Source of the DNA: Lineus longissimus
Taxonomy: Eukaryota; Nemertea; Pilidiophora; Heteronemertea; Lineidae
Direction of reading: 5' to 3'
Assembly (NCBI RefSeq): GCF_910592395.1
Contig: NC_088316.1
Coordinates: 10,542,001 to 10,606,000, forward strand
Length of the DNA: 64,000 bases
Part shown: in pieces, positions 57,002-64,000 of the stretch
Numbering within the stretch: the stretch's first letter is position 1
Layout of the letters: every line of letters begins with the position of its first letter
Made by a program: the position numbers and the translations under genes
The notes under the pieces: generated by a model
The model's database searches: none
Seen by the model: the letters and a program-made list of their open reading frames with translations, nothing else
What the model was told of the DNA's origin: nothing

Positions 57002-57622
57002 CTAAGATTTTTGATGGGAAAGAGTAAATCCAAATGGATGTTGTAGTCTAATGATCAGTTTTGATCCTTTTTTCATCTTAAGTTCTTCTATGTAGTACTG
57101 TCTTTTCTCCTTAGGAATAACACTGTTTTCTTCTAAGGCATCTTTCATGGCTGATTCATCCTTATTAAAAAATAATACTAAAATTCTTATGTTCTCTCTG
57201 TAGTCCTTAACAACTGAATTGTACTTCTGAACTAGTAACCAAACAGTGAGATTGTAGTGCCTGCCGGAAAAGGCAAGATTACATAACTCGGACACCTTCT
57301 TTTTTGTGTCTCTCAAATTAGCACAGTCATCAATGAGGAATAATGTGTTAGAACCAGCAAAGGTCAGAGTAGCAAACTGAAGCACAAGGTCCAAATTACT
57401 GGCCACAGCTTCGGGATTAACTATGTAGACGTTCTTGTCTTGGTAAATCCATTTCCTTTCATATGTCTTATTATTGAAATATGTTGGACAGAAAATGACT
57501 ATGTTCTGGAACTTGTGCCGATACTCCTTTTCTAAGAGGTCAAGGGCAAAATATGTCTTACCACAATTGGTAACACCAGAAATTAACATATTGTGTGGCT
57601 CGTAAATAAATACTTCACTCAT
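57002..57622 (-). CDS. FtsK/HerA-type (A32-like) genome-packaging ATPase
   Basis: The 206-residue P-loop ATPase has Walker A GVTNCGKT at residues 16-23 and Walker B LFLIDD at 94-99. A polar sensor-type region follows (LAFSGRHYNLTVWLLVQ). This is the size and pattern of the A32-like packaging ATPases of Mavericks, virophages and adintoviruses, which pump DNA into the empty capsid. It runs opposite to its neighbours. Its start codon is only 4 bp (TTAA) from the integrase start, so the two divergent genes share the palindrome CATTTAAATG. No break is seen. Confidence 0.9.
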   Translation of the reverse strand: MSEVFIYEPHNMLISGVTNCGKTYFALDLLEKEYRHKFQNIVIFCPTYFNNKTYERKWIYQDKNVYIVNPEAVASNLDLVLQFATLTFAGSNTLFLIDDCANLRDTKKKVSELCNLAFSGRHYNLTVWLLVQKYNSVVKDYRENIRILVLFFNKDESAMKDALEENSVIPKEKRQYYIEELKMKKGSKLIIRLQHPFGFTLSHQKS

Positions 57623-57626
57623 TTAA

Positions 57627-58808
57627 ATGAATGTAAAGGATGACACACAGCAGTATCTAAGGGATTTGTACTACAACCCTGAGAGTCCCGTGGCTTACAG
57701 TTCTTTGAGTAAAATCTGGAAACAGGTCAAGGAAGATATGACTTCGTCACGAGAGCAGAGCACAACTTCGTTGTTAGGGACAAAGTCCCGCTCAGGAAAA
57801 CTTATTAAAAAAAAAGAAGTGAAAGAATTTCTAGAAACACTACCAACTCACCAACTACACAAACCGGCCATTAAGAAATTCACCTTCAGGAAGACAATGG
57901 TATCGTACATCGATCAACAGTGGCAAGCTGATCTGGTTGACATGCAAAAATTTGAGAAACAGAATCGAGCTATGCTCTCAGGACAAAGTCCGAATAAGGG
58001 TTTCAGATTCATTTTAACAGTCATAGATCTATTTAGTCGTTTTTCTTGGGCTCTAGCAGTTAAGAGTAAGAGGGGAGAAGAAATCAGAGATGCATTTAAA
58101 GTGATATTTGAGGAAGCAAAACCAACGAAAATCCAGTTTGATGACGGTAAAGAATTTTACAACAAACACTTCAAGGAACTTTTAACAGAAAATGACATAG
58201 ACTGGTTCTCCACAAAATCTGATAAGAAGGCAGCAGTAGTAGAGAGATTCAATAGAACCCTTAAAGAAAAAATGTGGCGTTATTTCACCGCTAAGGAGAC
58301 TGACAAGTGGATTGACGTTCTGGATGACCTGGTCAGCGGCTACAATAACACATTTCACTCATCAATAGGTATGAAACCTGTAGACGCCAGAAAGATGGAA
58401 AACGAAGGAACAGTGTGGTACAATCTTTACGGTCTTCACCTCAAAGAGACATTTGGTGATCCAAAGTACAAAGTAGGTGACAGTGTAAGAATTTCAAAGT
58501 ACAAGTCCATTTTCGGTAAAGGTTACATGCCCAACTACACTGAGGAGGTGTTCCAAATCAAACAGATCATCTTTACTCACCCTATCGTCTACCAGCTTGA
58601 GGATTACCACAAAGAAGAAATTCAAGGATATTTCTATGAAGAGGAATTGAGCTATGTTCCTAATCCTGACCAGCTAGAGTACAAGATCGAGAAAATCCTA
58701 AGGTACAAGACCAGTAAAGGCAAGAAATACGGATTAGTGAAGTGGAAGGGTTACAGTGATAAGTTCAATGAATGGTTACCAGTTTCTGATATCAAATCAT
58801 TGAAATGA
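57627..58808 (+). CDS. retrovirus-like integrase with C-terminal chromodomain (F54H12.3-like)
   Basis: The 393-residue protein carries an rve catalytic core: Asp102 in QADLVDM, Asp172 in IQFDDGKEF and Glu206 in VERFNRTLK, giving the D,D-33/35-E triad that joins the element ends to chromosomal DNA. A small barrel follows, then a chromodomain (EKILRYKTSKGKKYGLVKWK, aromatic cage residues present) that can steer insertion to modified histones. Maverick integrases and the C. elegans transposon-derived F54H12.3 share this layout. Two hairpin clusters lie inside the frame at residues ~42-57 and ~114-122 (SREQSTTSLLGTKSRS and RAMLSGQSPNKG), outside the catalytic residues and without shifting the frame. 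The gene is intact. Confidence 0.9.
   Translation: MNVKDDTQQYLRDLYYNPESPVAYSSLSKIWKQVKEDMTSSREQSTTSLLGTKSRSGKLIKKKEVKEFLETLPTHQLHKPAIKKFTFRKTMVSYIDQQWQADLVDMQKFEKQNRAMLSGQSPNKGFRFILTVIDLFSRFSWALAVKSKRGEEIRDAFKVIFEEAKPTKIQFDDGKEFYNKHFKELLTENDIDWFSTKSDKKAAVVERFNRTLKEKMWRYFTAKETDKWIDVLDDLVSGYNNTFHSSIGMKPVDARKMENEGTVWYNLYGLHLKETFGDPKYKVGDSVRISKYKSIFGKGYMPNYTEEVFQIKQIIFTHPIVYQLEDYHKEEIQGYFYEEELSYVPNPDQLEYKIEKILRYKTSKGKKYGLVKWKGYSDKFNEWLPVSDIKSLK
57751..57789. repeat. hairpin cluster inside the integrase gene (1)
   Basis: CAAC-TTC-GTTG and GGGAC-AAA-GTCCC stem-loops, preceded by a degenerate GAGC-AGA-GCAC, encode a Ser/Thr-rich linker. Confidence 0.8.
57965..57992. repeat. double-hairpin module inside the integrase gene (2)
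   Basis: GAGC-TAT-GCTC, then TCA, then GGAC-AAA-GTCC. It is the clearest full module and is translated in frame as RAMLSGQSP. Confidence 0.9.
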
Positions 58809-58896
58809 AATAAAGTCTCTAAAATGACTTAAGTCACAAGAACAAGTTCGAAAAACGTAATTTAAAAAAAAAATGTCCTACTAAATAAAGAAAGAA
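58809..58896 (+). other. integrase-HNH intergenic region with small palindromes
   Basis: GACTTAAGTC and GAAC-AA-GTTC lie at 58826-58849, followed by an A-run and the AATAAAG before the next gene. Confidence 0.5.
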
Positions 58897-60075
58897 ATGG
58901 ATGGAGCAATATTTGATAATCAGAATGATATGATGAATCAAAATGGTATGATGAATCAAAATGATATGATGAATCAGAATAATATGATGAATCATGATAA
59001 TATGATGAATCAAAATATTCAGAAGTTTTTGTATTATTTGCATCAAAATAATATGTTAAATCAAAATCTGATAAATCAGATTATGTTAAATCAAAATATG
59101 ATAAATCAGTTTATCTTAAATCAAAATATGGAAAATCAAAACATGGAAAATCAAAATATGATAAATCAGAATAATATGATGAATCAAAATATGGAAAATC
59201 AGAATAATATGTTAAATCAAAACATGGAAAATCAACCTACAATTTATTGTGTTAAGTGCTGTGAAAAGAAACCTGAAATTAATTTTGAAAAGAACAGGCG
59301 TAATAAACTACTTGATTACTGTAAAGAATGTGGTTCAAGTAAAATCAAGGGATGTAATAAATGTTATGAAAATAAATTACTAAGTGATGGTGAATTTGGT
59401 AAAGACGGAAATAGAGGTAACTGCAGATCATGTTTTAATTCATATTACAAAAAGGATTACCTTGACCAAAATGGTAATAGAGACAGACACAAAATTAGAG
59501 TTGGTCTAAACCGCATTTCTAAGGGAGAGTGTACCGGTAATTCATCATTCAATCTAGGATGTACAGACAGTTTCTTCTCACAGTGGTTAAAGTACCAGAG
59601 GAGTCTATCTCCAATAGGACAAAGTCCCGAGAACAGAGTTCGAATAGTAGAAGAAGAGTTGGATCATGTCTTACCAATCAAGGAATTCAAAGATAAACCT
59701 GAACTGTGCTTTGCTTGGTTTAACATTAGACCAATGTCTAAAACACAAAACAGACAGAAGAGTGCTAAAGTAGACTACACACTATTTAAGGATCAATTGG
59801 ATAGGTCAATGGATTTCATGGTAAAAATGAGAAGTGAAAACTGGTTTGTCTTTCGAGACCAGGATGTAATACCAAATTGGAAAATAGTGATATCACAGCA
59901 TTTCGGGGATTATCTTCGTGATGAAAATATGATTCTGCTTGACAGATTATCGAATTTAAATAATAACATGAGAATGAACCAGAACATTAACATATGTAGT
60001 CAGACAGAAATCATAAACGAGATGATTAAGTTGAATAATAGACTTGAAAGAAATTTACTCTTTGCAGTGAATTGA
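58897..60075 (+). CDS. Asn/Met-repeat, zinc-binding, HNH-endonuclease-like protein
   Basis: The 392-residue protein has three parts. Residues 1-113 are a low-complexity repeat of (M/N)MNQN-type units encoded by an ATGATGAATCAAAAT-like repeat. Residues 118-180 hold five Cys pairs (CVKC, YCKEC, CNKC, CRSC type), which should bind two zinc ions. Residues 200-290 look like an HNH nuclease, with Asp256-His257 in LDHVLPI, Asn276 and Asn285 in NIRPMSKTQNRQKS, and a preceding GCTDSFFSQWLKYQ helix. It may nick or process DNA during replication or integration. A hairpin cluster at 59617-59641 adds SPIGQSPENRV just before the HNH part. The nuclease assignment is by motif and untested. Confidence 0.6.
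   Translation: MDGAIFDNQNDMMNQNGMMNQNDMMNQNNMMNHDNMMNQNIQKFLYYLHQNNMLNQNLINQIMLNQNMINQFILNQNMENQNMENQNMINQNNMMNQNMENQNNMLNQNMENQPTIYCVKCCEKKPEINFEKNRRNKLLDYCKECGSSKIKGCNKCYENKLLSDGEFGKDGNRGNCRSCFNSYYKKDYLDQNGNRDRHKIRVGLNRISKGECTGNSSFNLGCTDSFFSQWLKYQRSLSPIGQSPENRVRIVEEELDHVLPIKEFKDKPELCFAWFNIRPMSKTQNRQKSAKVDYTLFKDQLDRSMDFMVKMRSENWFVFRDQDVIPNWKIVISQHFGDYLRDENMILLDRLSNLNNNMRMNQNINICSQTEIINEMIKLNNRLERNLLFAVN
58915..59240 (+). repeat. 15/12 nt tandem coding repeat
   Basis: About 20 imperfect copies of ATGATGAATCAAAAT and ATGGAAAATCAA-type units encode the Asn/Met-rich N-terminus. Confidence 0.9.
59617..59641. repeat. hairpin pair inside the HNH gene
   Basis: GGAC-AAA-GTCC and GAAC-AGA-GTTC separated by CGA, translated in frame. 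Confidence 0.9.
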
Positions 60076-60094
60076 TTTTATTTTACTTAATTAA

Positions 60095-60346
60095 ATGAAT
60101 AGAACTTGGGGTTACACAAAACGACCACGTAATTGGAAAGAAAGATTAGAACGATTTCATAGAGAATTAGAGGCAGAAGTAGAGTCAAAGTTGGAGCCTG
60201 GTCCCGAAAAACCTTTAAAACCTGCTGTGCCTGCTGGGACAGAAAAACCTTTAAAATTTAATGTACTTCAAAAACCTGTAGTGTCTGTAGGATCAACACT
60301 AAACACTAGAAATGACAGAACAACTGATTCTAGTTTTTCCCACTAA
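60095..60346 (+). CDS. small basic/Pro-rich protein, unknown
   Basis: An 83-residue frame starts at CTTAATTAAATG, 20 bp after the HNH gene. A basic aromatic start (NRTWGYTKRPRNWKERLERF) resembles a short DNA-binding or core-type peptide. It is followed by an internal duplication of the form EKPLKPAV/EKPLKFNV and a Ser/Thr tail. No family is recognised. The consistent start context and clean packing between genes are the main reasons to regard it as real. A basic virion core protein is one possibility, not demonstrated. Confidence 0.5.
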   Translation: MNRTWGYTKRPRNWKERLERFHRELEAEVESKLEPGPEKPLKPAVPAGTEKPLKFNVLQKPVVSVGSTLNTRNDRTTDSSFSH

Positions 60347-60350
60347 TTAA

Positions 60351-61010
60351 ATGGATGGAGACAATAAGGTTTATCCAGATTTAAGTAATTTAAACTCTGA
60401 AAGTCATTTGAACTATGAAAGGTCTGAAAAGCATACAGAAAGTAACCCTCAGGCTTTCAGACTACAACAAATATGTGAGGTTAAGAGTTTCTTAGAAAGC
60501 GAGATTGAATTTAGAAGAAAGATATTTTCAAAGTACAAAAAAGCATTTAGCGTAATTACTGGCATTAGCCATTTCCTTAATTTTGCCAGCGTTGCAGCCG
60601 GATCTGTTGGTGTTTCCGCTCTAGCTGGTGTCATCACGGCACCGATAGGCTTAGCTTTGGGTGGCGTAACAATAGGTAGTGCCATTATTTCATCAGCCTT
60701 AGGCTGGGAGAAAAAGAATATTCTTAAGAAAATTGAAAAGCATGAGAATATCAGAATGTTGGCAATTTCAAAACTGAACACAATCAATGATTTGGTTAGT
60801 AAAGCCTTAACCGATTCTCACATATCTACAGATGAGTTTACTTTGATTCTCAAGGAGAAGGAGAAATACATTTCGATGAAAAATGCCATTAGGAAAAAAC
60901 AAAGGGAGGCAAGTTCAGCTGTTGATGTAGAGTCTTTAAAGAAGACTTTTTTAGAAGAAGGAAAAAAACTAGCACAGACAGAGATGCTAGAAAAACTAAA
61001 AGTTCAGTAA
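60351..61010 (+). CDS. membrane-hairpin/coiled-coil protein, unknown
   Basis: The 219-residue frame begins at CACTAATTAAATGG, 4 bp after the preceding stop. A polar N-terminus contains YPDL, then a helix (RLQQICEVKSFLESEIEFRR). A long Gly/Ala-rich hydrophobic segment at residues 67-118 (GSVGVSALAGVITAPIGLAL, then GGVTIGSAIISSALGW) could be a membrane hairpin, and a charged coiled-coil C-terminal half follows. I recall similar proteins from Mavericks and invertebrate genomes but no function. Membrane interaction during entry or assembly is an inference. Near its end the message has a UUUUUUA heptamer (60947-60953) in the phase used for -1 frameshifting. The -1 frame stays open 62 codons to 61141. 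Confidence 0.55.
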   Translation: MDGDNKVYPDLSNLNSESHLNYERSEKHTESNPQAFRLQQICEVKSFLESEIEFRRKIFSKYKKAFSVITGISHFLNFASVAAGSVGVSALAGVITAPIGLALGGVTIGSAIISSALGWEKKNILKKIEKHENIRMLAISKLNTINDLVSKALTDSHISTDEFTLILKEKEKYISMKNAIRKKQREASSAVDVESLKKTFLEEGKKLAQTEMLEKLKVQ

Positions 61011-61141
61011 ATCAAACAGGACCCGGACTACGTCCTAATCCTAATGTGGTGTATCACTATCACTATTATCATGACTTCGGTGTTAGGGATGAATTTCACC
61101 AAGTAACACTACCATCAGCACCACCCTATTCATTAGTTTAA
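60947..61141 (+). other. possible -1 frameshift extension with PSAP motif
   Basis: TTTTTTA at 60947-60953 is positioned as X-XXY-YYZ in the zero frame. A second heptamer, A-AAA-AAA, follows at 60962-60968. After a -1 slip the frame is open for 62 codons to TAA at 61139-61141. The extension is basic at first and later His/Tyr-rich, ending with TLPSAPPYSLV. PSAP is the motif by which many virus proteins bind TSG101. An old frameshift mutation or an unannotated separate gene could give the same picture. Confidence 0.35.
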
Positions 61142-61263
61142 TCTAGCTATGCTCTCAGGTCAAAGCTCGACTAGGACAAAGTCCGAATAATGATTTTTGC
61201 AACTCGAACTTTGTTCTCTGGACGTAGTCGTACTAGGACAAAGTCCAGAGAGCAAAGCTCGAC
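61142..61263. repeat. intergenic hairpin cluster
   Basis: At least six stem-loops: AGC-TAT-GCT (61145), GGAC-AAA-GTCC (61174), GAAC-TTT-GTTC (61206), GGAC-GTA-GTC (61219), GGAC-AAA-GTCC (61236) and GAGC-AAA-GCTC (61250). It continues into the polymerase C-terminus with TCAAGC-GAA-GTTTGA (61263). Confidence 0.85.
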
Positions 61264-64000
61264 TCAAGCGAAGTTTGAATCGCTGTAATCTATGTAGCCT
61301 TCATAATACATTCCAAATGGTAAGGTGCTTATTCCATCTTCAAGTATGAACCTCTTGTCATCAAAAGGACTGAGGCTTTTTTTGTCAACTTCTTCCAAAT
61401 AGATTTGGTGTTTATCTGATCTTAAGTGTCTCATCTTGTGGTAAAATGACCTACTCTTTTCAAGACAATCAACATAGTCATCAAATGAGATATTTCTCCT
61501 TACTACATTCTTGGCAATACCCTTCAATTTCTTAGAATCGTAATCTTTTGTCGATCCTTGCTCTCCAGACATAGTCTTGGTCCTGTAAGCGTACATCTTA
61601 CTTCTCAGGGCAATGAATTCAGTCATCTCTACTCCTCCTAGCTCATCCTTAAAGTAGCCTGGTACCTTCTTCTTACTGGTATCATAGAGTGGATGATCTT
61701 TTGGATAATTACTGAAGTCAAAATAGTGTCTCAACTCCTTTAAGTCTTTAGTTAAGTCATCAGTATTAATGTTAAGTACAAAGGAATCTGTATCTAGATA
61801 CAGCAGTTCAATATTTTTCTCACCAAAGTACGGTTGAAGAACTTCATAATAGAATTCATACATTAATAATTTAGACAATTCAAGTACTGAAGCTCCTATG
61901 TAGATTGGTTTGTTGAATTTCATTGATGTTTTCCTCATGCTAATAGCAGCATTATGTTCGTCAAATACGCATATCGATGAAAACCTGGGATTGGCCATTA
62001 CATTCCTGGCTCTCTCCCCGTCCGATACAAATTCAATTTCAACCCTGTTCCTTACATTCTCACAAGTTTTTCCATAGAACGCATTGTTCATCAGTTTAAA
62101 ATAGTCTTTCTCAAAATCAGTCTTAGAGTCCATACGTCTTTTAGTGTTAAAATCAATGTATGGTGCTAACCACTTTGATTGTTTAAAGCTTATCACTGAA
62201 TGAACCCTCTTAAGTACCATTCCGTGCTTTAGGTAAAATTGTAGCATTCTGTAATGCACTATGTAATTAGTTTTATCCTTTTGTGTTAGTATTAGTTTCT
62301 CTACATTTGATCTTTTATCATCGCCCAGTAACTCTCTCTGGTAAGGACTTAATTCATCATCTTCAATAAAGAGAGATTCGGGACAGAATGGAAAGTTCCT
62401 TGACTTAAATTTAATATTTCCTGGATACTCCAAATCAACCTCTAAAAAGTAGCCTACTTCACTATCACTTGGAATTGCCATAATCTGCTCTTTACTGATA
62501 ACATTCATGTTAAGTCGAACCTTGTTCTCTGGACTTTGTCCTAGTCGAGCTTTGTCCTGAGAGCATAGCTCGAGTGGATCAATATCTATCATTTCAAAAC
62601 TACCATAGGGTTGAGGTTCCATCATGGACCAGCGGTAGAGATTATTTGCGTCTATGTAGAGTAGTTTGTGGTGTTCATCTGCCTTTACATGTCTTGTTCC
62701 CATAACACCCGAAATTCCACCTCGTATTGCTTTCTCAAAAGTAAGTAAGATGTTGGTATCAGTCAGTAGTTCTAGGTTTATTCCTGTGTACTTCAAACCA
62801 GCTTGCCAGGTTAGGCCTGGTGCCGAGTAACAGTGACAGGGATCTATCTGAAAGTAGTTCAAATTGACATCCCTGAATTTCTCAAATAAATCAGCTAAAA
62901 GGATCACATCAGTTTTGAGGTAGAGGTCAATGAACTCACCGTGATTCCTGATCTTGAAATGATCCCATATTACCTTAGCCTCATCATAGGCAGAATCAGG
63001 TGCCATTTCATTTTTCAATTCGTCAAAAAACATAGACTTTTCTAGGTAAGTAACATTGTAGCTTTCATGTGATGTGTAAAAAGAGTAAGGTACTGAACCC
63101 TTCTTCCTCAATAGCTTAAAGTCAGTGGTATTTGGGAACAGCTGTCTGGTAATTTTAAAATCATCATCCAACATTGATTTGGTTATGTTGTCTAAACTGG
63201 ACTGCAGGAATCTGTACGAGTCCAAAAACCTGAAACAACCGAACTGAAATGAAATGTATTCCTCTGATGTTTTGGCAAGTATTTTCAGTTTCTTGTACTT
63301 CGGTAGCTTATTCATTAATTCTTTAATAAATAAGTGAGAATCGTAATTACTGAGATTGTGAAAAAACACTGGAACAAACATAGCTTTCTTTTCATTCAAA
63401 TTACACGAGTTGTGAGCAGCACCTTGATATCTACCACAGTAGTGATCATGATCCTTGACCTTGTCATAACCCAAAAGTTGATTACAATAGTAACAATGTG
63501 TTTCTAATTGATATTTATGCCAGTCGGACTTCGTCCTGAGAGCAGAGCTCGAGTCTTCATCTGTCATTGTTAGAGGAAAGTTACAGTTCAATAAATTAGA
63601 GAATTGTTCTTCCATCCTGATTAACCAATTACAGAACACATCTACAACATCAGCACCCCTGTGAGACACATACTGGCTACTGTAAAGGTGTGTGTAGTCT
63701 GAGTGAACATAAACACCAACAGCTGATGCATTTTGTTTAAAAAGTTTCTTTGAACTCGGTTCTTTCATCATAGGTGGCTCTACTGATACTACTGGTATGT
63801 TGCCTTCGGCAGAAGAACAAGGTTCGCTTATCGCTTCGAAATCAGCATAGATCACAAACGGAACTCTATTTTTGAATGAGTGTTTTTCAAATTTAATTTG
63901 TGACCATTTACTGTTAGGTGGAGGCAAAGTAATCTTACAGTAATCGTGTTCTCCACATTTCTTTTTATGTTTATCTAGTGTTGACTTCCTGTAAAAGTAA
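61264..64000 (-). CDS. protein-primed family B DNA polymerase (N-terminus beyond window)
   Basis: About 910 residues are visible. The frame runs off the right edge, so the true start is outside. Upstream codons past 63927 encode a Cys/His-rich KKKCGEHDYCK segment. The 3'-5' exonuclease motifs are YADFEAI (near 63835-63850), NLSNYDSHLF and YLKTDVILLADLF. The polymerase motifs are YIDANNLYRWSM (motif A), KLMNNAFYGKT (motif B) and YLDTDSF (motif C, DTDS at 61793-61804), followed by SKMYAYRT. This is the Maverick/adintovirus replicative polymerase, which primes from a terminal protein at the inverted ends. Hairpin clusters sit in the frame at 62517-62571, 63527-63551 and 63815-63825, and one forms the last codons. 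None breaks the frame. Confidence 0.92.
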   Translation of the reverse strand, partial: YFYRKSTLDKHKKKCGEHDYCKITLPPPNSKWSQIKFEKHSFKNRVPFVIYADFEAISEPCSSAEGNIPVVSVEPPMMKEPSSKKLFKQNASAVGVYVHSDYTHLYSSQYVSHRGADVVDVFCNWLIRMEEQFSNLLNCNFPLTMTDEDSSSALRTKSDWHKYQLETHCYYCNQLLGYDKVKDHDHYCGRYQGAAHNSCNLNEKKAMFVPVFFHNLSNYDSHLFIKELMNKLPKYKKLKILAKTSEEYISFQFGCFRFLDSYRFLQSSLDNITKSMLDDDFKITRQLFPNTTDFKLLRKKGSVPYSFYTSHESYNVTYLEKSMFFDELKNEMAPDSAYDEAKVIWDHFKIRNHGEFIDLYLKTDVILLADLFEKFRDVNLNYFQIDPCHCYSAPGLTWQAGLKYTGINLELLTDTNILLTFEKAIRGGISGVMGTRHVKADEHHKLLYIDANNLYRWSMMEPQPYGSFEMIDIDPLELCSQDKARLGQSPENKVRLNMNVISKEQIMAIPSDSEVGYFLEVDLEYPGNIKFKSRNFPFCPESLFIEDDELSPYQRELLGDDKRSNVEKLILTQKDKTNYIVHYRMLQFYLKHGMVLKRVHSVISFKQSKWLAPYIDFNTKRRMDSKTDFEKDYFKLMNNAFYGKTCENVRNRVEIEFVSDGERARNVMANPRFSSICVFDEHNAAISMRKTSMKFNKPIYIGASVLELSKLLMYEFYYEVLQPYFGEKNIELLYLDTDSFVLNINTDDLTKDLKELRHYFDFSNYPKDHPLYDTSKKKVPGYFKDELGGVEMTEFIALRSKMYAYRTKTMSGEQGSTKDYDSKKLKGIAKNVVRRNISFDDYVDCLEKSRSFYHKMRHLRSDKHQIYLEEVDKKSLSPFDDKRFILEDGISTLPFGMYYEGYIDYSDSNFA
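62517..62571. repeat. hairpin cluster inside the polymerase gene (1)
   Basis: GAAC-CTT-GTTC, GGAC-TTT-GTCC and GAGC-ATA-GCTC, the module in reverse orientation. It is translated as an insert between motif A and the next conserved block. Confidence 0.9.
63527..63551. repeat. hairpin pair inside the polymerase gene (2)
   Basis: GGAC-TTC-GTCC and GAGC-AGA-GCTC, reverse orientation, translated as SSSALRTKSD. Confidence 0.9.
63815..63825. repeat. single hairpin inside the polymerase gene (3)
   Basis: GAAC-AAG-GTTC close to the first exonuclease motif. Confidence 0.7.

Larger units (their letters stand above)
53720..64000. mobile_element. Maverick/Polinton (adintovirus-like) element, left part
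   Basis: Ten tightly packed intronless genes include a major capsid protein, penton-like protein, packaging ATPase, retrovirus-type integrase and protein-primed family B polymerase, the hallmark set of Mavericks and animal adintoviruses. Gene spacing is 4-250 bp. The left tip starts AGAATATATG, in line with the AG start of Polinton ends, right against interrupted exon sequence. The right end, its inverted repeat and the 6 bp target duplication lie beyond the window. Confidence 0.9.

Noticed and set aside
58834-59046. Minus-strand frame rich in Ile/His opposite the Asn/Met repeat
   Set aside because: It is only the antisense reading of the ATGATGAATCAAAAT repeat.
60449-60787. 112-codon minus-strand frame
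   Set aside because: It is antisense to the hydrophobic segment of the 219-residue Maverick protein, with no start context or homology of its own.
63925-63927. Start of the polymerase at 63927
   Set aside because: The codon is TTG, and the frame continues upstream with Cys/His-rich sequence to the window edge, so the gene is partial rather than starting there.

Overview
This window is eukaryotic and most likely comes from a marine invertebrate. Coding sequence is split by GT-AG introns, non-coding DNA is long and AT-rich, and nearly everything recognisable is a transposable element: BEL/Pao, an L2/CR1-type LINE, a pol-less LTR element, four or more PIF/Harbinger elements, a Mutator-like (MULE) element, foldback elements and a Maverick/Polinton (adintovirus-like) element. 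I cannot name the species or phylum. No rRNA, tRNA or CRISPR was seen, and no operon outside the Maverick.

Layout. 0-2 kb: a Myb/SANT exon and one end of a Harbinger-type element. 2-5.6 kb: a broken BEL/Pao element interrupted by a MITE. 6.3-6.8 kb: a LINE fragment. 7.5-11.7 kb: an LTR element without pol, with an L2/CR1-type LINE inserted. 11.7-20 kb: dispersed repeats, a degenerate THAP exon and two weak exon candidates. 20-41 kb: a nest of insertions. A Harbinger element (H2, 20052-40902, flanked by CTG repeats) holds a TTAA-bounded repeat element and a MULE. The MULE carries a SWIM-PHD gene with ten phase-1-spliced exons and contains a second Harbinger (H1). H1 holds a minisatellite foldback element in the intron of its first gene. 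The H2 interior also carries three copies of a 1.1 kb repeat. 43.3-49.4 kb: a DNA transposon with 1.4-1.5 kb terminal inverted repeats that encloses a two-exon SAM-domain coding segment. 50.6-51.6 kb: a 959 bp internally deleted Harbinger (H3). 52.3-53.7 kb: exons of an unidentified minus-strand gene.

53.7-64 kb (open at the right edge) is a compact Maverick/adintovirus-like element. Its genes, in order, are the major capsid protein, a small membrane protein, a penton-like protein, a minor membrane protein, a packaging ATPase (minus strand), a retrovirus-like integrase with chromodomain, an Asn/Met-repeat zinc-HNH protein, two unknown proteins, and a protein-primed DNA polymerase (minus strand, truncated by the window end). 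The reading frames are open, so the copy looks young. No adenain-type protease is visible; it may lie beyond 64 kb. Together the genes cover genome replication (polymerase), chromosomal integration (integrase) and virion assembly (capsid, penton, ATPase).

The most unusual signal is a family of tiny GC-rich hairpins (4-5 bp stem, 3 nt loop, often paired) scattered through the Maverick. They occur inside the integrase, HNH, penton-like and polymerase reading frames without breaking them. The same element has a palindromic left terminus, a recurrent TTAAATG start context, and a UUUUUUA heptamer exactly in frame for a -1 shift that would add 62 residues ending in a PSAP motif.
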